A stretch of DNA of 9,899 nt, from the NCBI GenBank assembly GCA_009926245.1, contig RFPG01000034.1, forward strand, positions 1-9,899, written 5' to 3'. This document shows, one piece after another, positions 4,826 through 9,899 of the stretch; position 1 is the stretch's first letter, and every line of letters starts with the position of its first letter. Below the pieces are notes generated by a model. The model was not told the origin of the DNA. It was given only the letters and a program-made list of their open reading frames with translations, and did not search any database. The position numbers and the translations under genes were made by a program. This stretch comes from Sphingobacteriia bacterium. Its GTDB lineage: Bacteria; Bacteroidota; Bacteroidia; UBA7662.

Positions 4826-6778
4826 ATGATTGGATCCAACCAGGGATGGCGTTTGAACGGTGCTTTTTTGGTGCTGTTGGTATTGGCCCTTGTTATTTTG
4901 ACCAGGGTCTATCTCTATGCGACGACCTGGGGGGAAGCATACCGGGCCCAATCGTTGAAGGAAAACCTCCGCCTTTTTGATTTACCGGCCAACCGCGGCG
5001 ATATCTACGATTGTCAGATGAATTTATTGGCTTCGTCGGTTCCGATGTATGAATTGAGGATTGATTTTGGGGTACAGACCATGGAGAAATCGGCCTTTGA
5101 TCGGCAGGTTGACGAATTGGCGTCAGGACTCGCGGATATTTTTCCAGATGTTTCCCGACTCTTGTGGAAGACCAAACTTATTCAGGCCCGTTTTGCCAAA
5201 AATCCCAATCGGTATTGGTTGTTACGAAAAGGTGTAAGCTTTGGGACCTTGGCTCAAGTCCGAAAATTGCCCATGTTGAAGGATGAATCGACGATGAGGG
5301 GAGGCTTGGTCGCAATTCAAACCAACCGTCGGGTTATGCCCTATGGTGACTTGGCCGCACGGACCATTGGATACCTCAAAAACGATACATCCCGCATTGG
5401 GATTGAAAAGGGCCTCGACACGGTCCTGGCCGGTACCCCCGGTCTGGTCCTCAAGCAGCGGATGGGTGGGGGCGTATGGAAGCCCATGGGCGAAGGGGTT
5501 CAGCGGGAGCCCAAACATGGTCAATCGGTGGTTACAACACTGGATATTCGACTGCAAGAAATTGCTCATGAGTCACTTATCAAAGCCATGGAATCTCACA
5601 AGGCTCGATTGGGCTGCGCCATTTTGCTGGAAACTCGTACTGGCAAAGTACGGGCCATGGTCAATTTGGTTCGCAACCAAAAAGGGGCGGCCTACGGAGA
5701 ATGGAATCAGGTGGCCTATGGTTATCCGGTCGAACCGGGTTCGGTTTTCAAGTTGGCTTCGTTGATGGCCGGGGTTGCGGATGGTCATTGGAATTTGAAC
5801 GATACCGTCGAAATGGGATCGTACGTTTTTAATTCGGGTTCTTACCAAATCCAGGACGACCATCGTTATGGAGCGCGCATGAGCGTTGAGGAAATTTTCT
5901 CCAAAAGCTCCAATGTGGGGATTTCCAAATTGCTTCACCGCGGTTATTCGGCTCAACCCAAAAGATATTTTGATCGGCTGCGTGCTTTTGGTCTGGATCG
6001 TCGCATGAGTCTCCCCTTGTTGGAAGATCCCAAGCCCCTTTATCGCGATCCCGATCATCGTGGTTGGAGTGCATCGGATTTGTACTCCACCGGAATCGGT
6101 TATTCCATGCAAATCACCCCGCTCCAATTGCTGGCATTCTACAACGGGGTGGTGAACCATGGAATCCGGCAAGAACCATGCTTGGTGGAGGGATCGTCCA
6201 AACCCAGGGGCACCCGCATCTTGGAAAAGCGCCATGCCGAGGCGGCACGTCGGATGATGCGAAGGGTTGCCGTGGATGGAACCGTCAAGGAACAAATGAA
6301 GGGGCTCACGTTTGGGATTGGGGGCAAAACAGGCACAGCCCGTTTGCGCAATGAGCAGGGTTCCACCTCCGAGAACCGGCACCGGGCCATGTTCATTGGC
6401 TATTTCCCGGATCCAGATCCCCAATACACTTGTCTAGTGATGATTGAAGAACCATCGGCCGGAATTTATTATGCATCGATGGTCGCAGCCCCTGTTTTTC
6501 GGGACATTGCTGAACAGACCATGGCCATCAAAGAATACCGCCCCAACATTCAACCGTCCATCCCATCAAAAGGGATTTCCAAAACCGTTGAAACCCATGA
6601 GGTCCGAGTTCAAAGCCCGGATGATTTGATAGGGATGGAGGCTTCGGCGGCGGTATGGGCCTTGGAGCGACAGGGTTACCTTGTTTCGGTGCAAGGCAAA
6701 GGTCGGGTTCGTCGCTTTTTGGGGAATTTGAATTCGAATAAACCTGGACAGCGGGTTACGCTGTTGCTCGGGGCCTGA
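4826..6778 (+). CDS. ftsI: Septal peptidoglycan transpeptidase (PBP, FtsI/PBP3 type) with C-terminal PASTA-like domain
   Basis: A 650-residue class B penicillin-binding protein that cross-links peptidoglycan at the division site with FtsW. An N-terminal membrane anchor (about 11-31) is followed by the PBP dimerisation region containing LPANRGDIYD (53-62) and IGIEKGLD (191-198). The transpeptidase domain (about 262-565) has all three catalytic motifs: SVFK (306-309, nucleophile S306), SSN (361-363) and KTGT (501-504). A PASTA-like domain (about 595-648, SPDDLIGMEASAAVWALERQ) ends the protein, as is common in Bacteroidota and Firmicutes homologues. The length is normal for this group. The ATG follows the ftsL-like stop by 4 bp, and the TGA shares one base with the murE ATG (TGATG). 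Confidence 0.95.
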   Translation: MIGSNQGWRLNGAFLVLLVLALVILTRVYLYATTWGEAYRAQSLKENLRLFDLPANRGDIYDCQMNLLASSVPMYELRIDFGVQTMEKSAFDRQVDELASGLADIFPDVSRLLWKTKLIQARFAKNPNRYWLLRKGVSFGTLAQVRKLPMLKDESTMRGGLVAIQTNRRVMPYGDLAARTIGYLKNDTSRIGIEKGLDTVLAGTPGLVLKQRMGGGVWKPMGEGVQREPKHGQSVVTTLDIRLQEIAHESLIKAMESHKARLGCAILLETRTGKVRAMVNLVRNQKGAAYGEWNQVAYGYPVEPGSVFKLASLMAGVADGHWNLNDTVEMGSYVFNSGSYQIQDDHRYGARMSVEEIFSKSSNVGISKLLHRGYSAQPKRYFDRLRAFGLDRRMSLPLLEDPKPLYRDPDHRGWSASDLYSTGIGYSMQITPLQLLAFYNGVVNHGIRQEPCLVEGSSKPRGTRILEKRHAEAARRMMRRVAVDGTVKEQMKGLTFGIGGKTGTARLRNEQGSTSENRHRAMFIGYFPDPDPQYTCLVMIEEPSAGIYYASMVAAPVFRDIAEQTMAIKEYRPNIQPSIPSKGISKTVETHEVRVQSPDDLIGMEASAAVWALERQGYLVSVQGKGRVRRFLGNLNSNKPGQRVTLLLGA

Positions 6779-8292
6779 TGAAACTGGATTTGTTACTCCG
6801 GGAATTGGACGTCCTCGAAACCCGAGGACCGCTGGATCTTCGCATCGAATCGGTTTGCGCCGATCATCGGGAGGCAAAGCCTGGTGCCTTGTTGGTGGCG
6901 ATCCGCGGCACCCGGGTGGATGGTCATGACTGGGTGGAAGAGGCTCTAGCGGCCGGTGTTAGCGCGGTCGTAATCGAAAAAGATGGGGCAGCATGGGCGA
7001 AGGCTTATCCCCAAAGCACCTTGGTTCGCGTCCGAAACAGCGCGGAAGCACTGGGCCTGCTGGCCTCCGCTATCCAAGGGCATCCATCGCGGGATCTCGA
7101 CCTGGTCGGGGTGACGGGAACCAACGGAAAAACCAGTGTTGTTACCCTTCTCTATCAGGTATTTAGCCGAATGGGATTTCCCTGCGGTTTGATATCCACC
7201 GTCGAGTGCCGGGTAGGAGATCGGGTCCTTCCTTCGACCCACACCACCCCCGATGCCCTTCGAATCAATGAATTGTTACGGGAAATGAAAGAAGCCGGAT
7301 GTCGGTATGTTTTTATGGAGGTGAGTTCCCACGCAATGGCTCAGCACCGGGTCCGTGGATTACGTTTTCGGGGCGGGGTCTTTACCAATTTGACCCGGGA
7401 CCATTTGGACTACCACGGCACGATGGAAAATTATTTTTTGGCCAAGCGTTCTTTTTTTGATAGCCTGGACGCAAATGCCTTTGCCCTTTACAACGCGGAC
7501 GATGCCTACGGTTCAGCCATGGTTTCTTGCAGCGCAGCCAAGCGGGTCGCCTACACTTTGAAGAGCGGCGCGGAACTTCCGGCAGGCTCCATGATTTTTG
7601 GTGGCTCCAATCTGGTTCTGGAGCCGGGTTCACTGCGCATGGATACGACCGAAATTCCCGTGCAGGCCAACCTGACGGGGCGCTTCAATGCTTATAACGC
7701 CTTAGCCGTTTATGCGGTCGCCCGCTTGTTGTCGGCGGCCCCCACCGAAATATCCAAAGCCTTGGCGCAGGCCGAACCACCGCAGGGACGTATGTGGAGC
7801 ATCAAGGGCCCCGAGGGCCGTTGGGGCTTGGTGGATTACGCCCATACCCCCGATGCGTTGGAGCAGGTTTTGACCACCCTAAAAGCCCTTCAAAAAGCCC
7901 CTGGCCGCCTCTTGGTGGTCTTTGGATGTGGCGGTGATCGTGACCAAGGCAAGCGTCCTTTGATGGCTGAGGTGGCCTACCAGCATTCCGATCTCATGGT
8001 GATGACCTCGGACAACCCGCGCAGCGAAGACCCCCTTCGGATTTTGGAACAAATGCGCGAAGGATTGCCCGCGGATGCAGAATCGGAGCGAGTTCATTCC
8101 ATCGCAGACCGGGAGGAGGCCATCCGCGAAGCGGTTCGGATGAGCCGTGGGGGGGATATGATTTTGGTGGCAGGCAAGGGACATGAAGCCTACCAAGAAA
8201 TCCAGGGTCAACGCCTACCCTTCAGTGACCGGGAGCGGTTGACCCATTATTTGAATGCCATGACCCCCATCGAAGTAACCTCAAAAGCCTGA
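6778..8292 (+). CDS. murE: UDP-MurNAc-tripeptide synthetase (meso-diaminopimelate-adding), MurE
   Basis: A 504-residue Mur ligase that adds the third amino acid to UDP-MurNAc-L-Ala-D-Glu in the cytoplasm using ATP. The N-terminal UDP-binding domain includes DHREAKPGALLVAIRGTRVDG (29-49). The central ATPase domain has the P-loop GTNGKT (114-119), THTTPDA (154-160), EVSSHA (181-186) and NLTRDHLDYHG (204-214); K223 is the likely carbamylated lysine. The C-terminal domain has DYAHTPDALE (353-362), GCGGDRD (383-389), DNPRSEDP (412-419) and AGKGHE (465-470). The DNPR motif is the known determinant for meso-diaminopimelate over lysine. A run of seven G (8149-8155) falls within the gene. MurF does not follow it; mraY does, after 4 bp. 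Confidence 0.97.
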   Translation: MKLDLLLRELDVLETRGPLDLRIESVCADHREAKPGALLVAIRGTRVDGHDWVEEALAAGVSAVVIEKDGAAWAKAYPQSTLVRVRNSAEALGLLASAIQGHPSRDLDLVGVTGTNGKTSVVTLLYQVFSRMGFPCGLISTVECRVGDRVLPSTHTTPDALRINELLREMKEAGCRYVFMEVSSHAMAQHRVRGLRFRGGVFTNLTRDHLDYHGTMENYFLAKRSFFDSLDANAFALYNADDAYGSAMVSCSAAKRVAYTLKSGAELPAGSMIFGGSNLVLEPGSLRMDTTEIPVQANLTGRFNAYNALAVYAVARLLSAAPTEISKALAQAEPPQGRMWSIKGPEGRWGLVDYAHTPDALEQVLTTLKALQKAPGRLLVVFGCGGDRDQGKRPLMAEVAYQHSDLMVMTSDNPRSEDPLRILEQMREGLPADAESERVHSIADREEAIREAVRMSRGGDMILVAGKGHEAYQEIQGQRLPFSDRERLTHYLNAMTPIEVTSKA

Positions 8293-8296
8293 ACCC

Positions 8297-9433
8297 GTGT
8301 TGTACTACCTCTTTGATTATTTGGACAGGGTATGGGACCTCAGCGGTGCCGGTGCCTTTCGATTTATCACTTTCCGTGCTTCGCTGGCAGCAGCCCTTTC
8401 CTTGTTAATCAGTTTGTTCATCGGCAAGCGAATTATCCGCTGGTTACAGGCCAAGCAAATTGGCGAAAGCATCCGTGATACCGGGCCGGCAACCCACCTT
8501 TCCAAGAAAGGAACGCCGACCATGGGAGGCCTTATCCTGCTGGTTTCCATTATGGTACCGACCCTCTTGGCTGCACGTCCTGACAATATTTACGTGATTT
8601 TGATGCTGGTAGCCACCCTGTGGATGGGTATCATCGGTGGGGTGGACGATTATATCAAAGTCTTTTTGAAAGACAAAAAAGGCCTTCGTTCCCGTTCCAA
8701 GGTCATTGGTCAAATTGGTTTGGGGCTCTTGATCGCCTCGGTCCTTTACTACCACCGGGATATATCGACCATGGCCCTCAAAACCAACTTGCCTATCACC
8801 AAATACGGGTTGGATTATTCCAAATTGGGTTGGGATCCATCCTTGGTATGGGTCTTTTATTTTGCGTTGATTGTATTTATTGTTACCGCTGTCACCAATG
8901 CTGTCAACCTTACCGACGGGGTCGATGGTCTGGCCGCAGGAACCAGCGCTATTGTTGGCACGGGTTTGGGCATCCTGGCCTATATGTCGGGCAATATCAA
9001 GTTGGCGTCCTACCTGAACCTCTTGTACGTTCCTGGTTCGGGGGAGGTGGTGGTTTTCTTGGCGGCCTTGGTTGGAGCTTGCATTGGATTTTTGTGGTAC
9101 AATGCGTATCCCGCTCAGGTTTTTATGGGGGATACCGGTTCCATGGCCTTGGGGGGCGCCTTTGCCTCCGTTGCCCTGATTATCAAAATGGAATTGATGC
9201 TGCCCATCCTTTGCGGTATCTTTTTTGTGGAGAGCCTATCGGTCATTATCCAAGTTACTTGGTTTCGATACACCAAAAAGAGAACAGGCGTGGGCCAGCG
9301 CATTTTCCGGATGGCACCGCTGCACCATCATTACGAATTAGGAGGCCTGGCGGAGCCCAAATTGGTTACTCGCTTTTGGATTGTTACGGTTCTTTTGGTG
9401 ATTCTAACCTTTACCCTGCTCAAACTGCGATGA
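8297..9433 (+). CDS. mraY: Phospho-N-acetylmuramoyl-pentapeptide-transferase MraY
   Basis: A 378-residue polytopic inner-membrane enzyme that moves phospho-MurNAc-pentapeptide from UDP to undecaprenyl phosphate, forming lipid I. Motifs are KKGTPTMGGL (70-79), GGVDDYIKV (114-122, with D117/D118), NLTDGVDGLA (204-213), NAYPAQVFMGDTGSMALGG (269-287, with D279) and APLHHHYE (340-347). About ten hydrophobic spans are visible, fitting the family fold. The start is GTG at 8297, giving the MLYYLF opening usual in Bacteroidota; TTG at 8300 is the only close alternative. It lies 4 bp after murE, and its TGA overlaps the murD ATG (ATGA). Confidence 0.97.
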   Translation: MLYYLFDYLDRVWDLSGAGAFRFITFRASLAAALSLLISLFIGKRIIRWLQAKQIGESIRDTGPATHLSKKGTPTMGGLILLVSIMVPTLLAARPDNIYVILMLVATLWMGIIGGVDDYIKVFLKDKKGLRSRSKVIGQIGLGLLIASVLYYHRDISTMALKTNLPITKYGLDYSKLGWDPSLVWVFYFALIVFIVTAVTNAVNLTDGVDGLAAGTSAIVGTGLGILAYMSGNIKLASYLNLLYVPGSGEVVVFLAALVGACIGFLWYNAYPAQVFMGDTGSMALGGAFASVALIIKMELMLPILCGIFFVESLSVIIQVTWFRYTKKRTGVGQRIFRMAPLHHHYELGGLAEPKLVTRFWIVTVLLVILTFTLLKLR

Positions 9434-9899
9434 AAAGGGAACGATTGCTTGTTTTGGGAGCCGGTGAGAGCGGTTGTGGCGCCGCCCGTTTGGGCAAGGT
9501 ATTGGGTATGGAGGTCGAGGTTTGGGACCAAGGGGTGATTCGTGAAGAGCGCATTCGCCAATTGGAAGCTTTGGACATTCCGTACACGCCTTCTTGTTCC
9601 AAAGACATCGCCTCGTGGAACCCGGATTTGGTGATCAAAAGCCCGGGGATTGCCCCCGAATTGCCTTGGATTCAAGGGGCCTTGAATAAGGGCCTGCCCG
9701 TGGTGGATGAAATCGAATTCGCCGCCGCTCATACCCAAGCCAAGTTGGTAGCGATTACCGGAACCAACGGCAAGACCACCACCACCCATCTGACGCATCA
9801 TGTTCTCAAGAACGGTGGAGTACGCGCGGTGATGGCCGGTAACATGGGCCGCAGCTTTGCGGGGGCGGTGGCCGATGATTTGTTGGCCGATCCAAAGAC
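9430..9899 (+). CDS. murD: UDP-MurNAc-L-Ala:D-Glu ligase MurD (3' partial)
   Basis: The first 156 codons are present; the frame runs off the window. MurD adds D-glutamate to UDP-MurNAc-L-Ala in the cytoplasm. The start has a Rossmann-like UDP-binding motif, LLVLGAGESGCGAARL (6-21), followed by SPGIAPELPW, DEIEF and the ATP-binding P-loop ITGTNGKTTT (about 112-121), then AGNMGRSF. GESG at the N-terminus and the position after mraY separate it from MurC, MurE and MurF. The ATG overlaps the mraY stop by 4 bp, so coupled translation is likely. Confidence 0.95.
   Translation, partial: MKRERLLVLGAGESGCGAARLGKVLGMEVEVWDQGVIREERIRQLEALDIPYTPSCSKDIASWNPDLVIKSPGIAPELPWIQGALNKGLPVVDEIEFAAAHTQAKLVAITGTNGKTTTTHLTHHVLKNGGVRAVMAGNMGRSFAGAVADDLLADPK

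Noticed and set aside
5573..6424. 283-codon open frame antisense to ftsI
   Set aside because: It has no recognisable motif or domain and overlaps the conserved transpeptidase domain; a shadow of the real gene.
8149..8155. Seven-G run in murE as a phase-variation tract
   Set aside because: Shorter than tracts known to switch readily, and murE is expected to be essential, so switching would be lethal.

Overview
The window looks like a chromosomal segment of a member of the Bacteroidota. Three things point there: a secreted repeat protein ending in a type IX secretion (T9SS) type A sorting domain, a short FtsL-like protein of the kind seen in that phylum, and a division/cell-wall (dcw) cluster ordered mraZ-rsmH-ftsL-ftsI-murE-mraY-murD with no murF between murE and mraY. 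The phylum call is inference from these traits; I cannot place it lower. The DNA is of moderate GC and coding density is very high. I see no tRNA, rRNA, CRISPR array, insertion sequence or phage gene.

Region 1 (1-1525, + strand) is the 3' part of a large surface or secreted protein. Four Ig/PKD-like repeats with recurring cysteines are followed by a Gly-rich linker and a T9SS C-terminal domain. The reading frame is open at the left edge, so the gene begins outside the window. It contains a run of nine G residues, and a one-base slip in either direction would truncate the protein before its secretion signal.

Region 2 (1537-2795, - strand) is a compact two-gene unit: thymidine kinase (tdk), then a left-handed beta-helix N-acetyltransferase of the WbpD/WlbB type involved in making nucleotide-activated diamino-uronic sugars for surface polysaccharide. 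It converges on region 1 with only 11 bp between stop codons.

Region 3 (2796-2988) is the divergent control region between tdk and mraZ, and is the most information-rich non-coding stretch. From left to right it holds three copies of a GC-rich 12-mer, a perfect consensus DnaA box, and an array of TGGGN boxes at exact 10-bp spacing that matches the known MraZ operator.

Region 4 (2989-9899, + strand) is the dcw operon. MraZ (regulator) and RsmH (16S rRNA methyltransferase) are followed by the septal proteins FtsL-like and FtsI (transpeptidase). The peptidoglycan precursor enzymes MurE (meso-diaminopimelate ligase type), MraY (lipid I synthase) and MurD (5' part only) come next. Every junction is an overlap or a gap of 4 bp, which implies one transcript and translational coupling. 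Together they build UDP-MurNAc-pentapeptide, pass it to the lipid carrier and cross-link it at the septum.

Overall this is a largely conventional housekeeping region. I found no undescribed multi-gene system. The points worth a second look are the mraZ control region (DnaA box beside the MraZ boxes, plus the GC-rich repeats) and the poly-G tract in the secreted protein.
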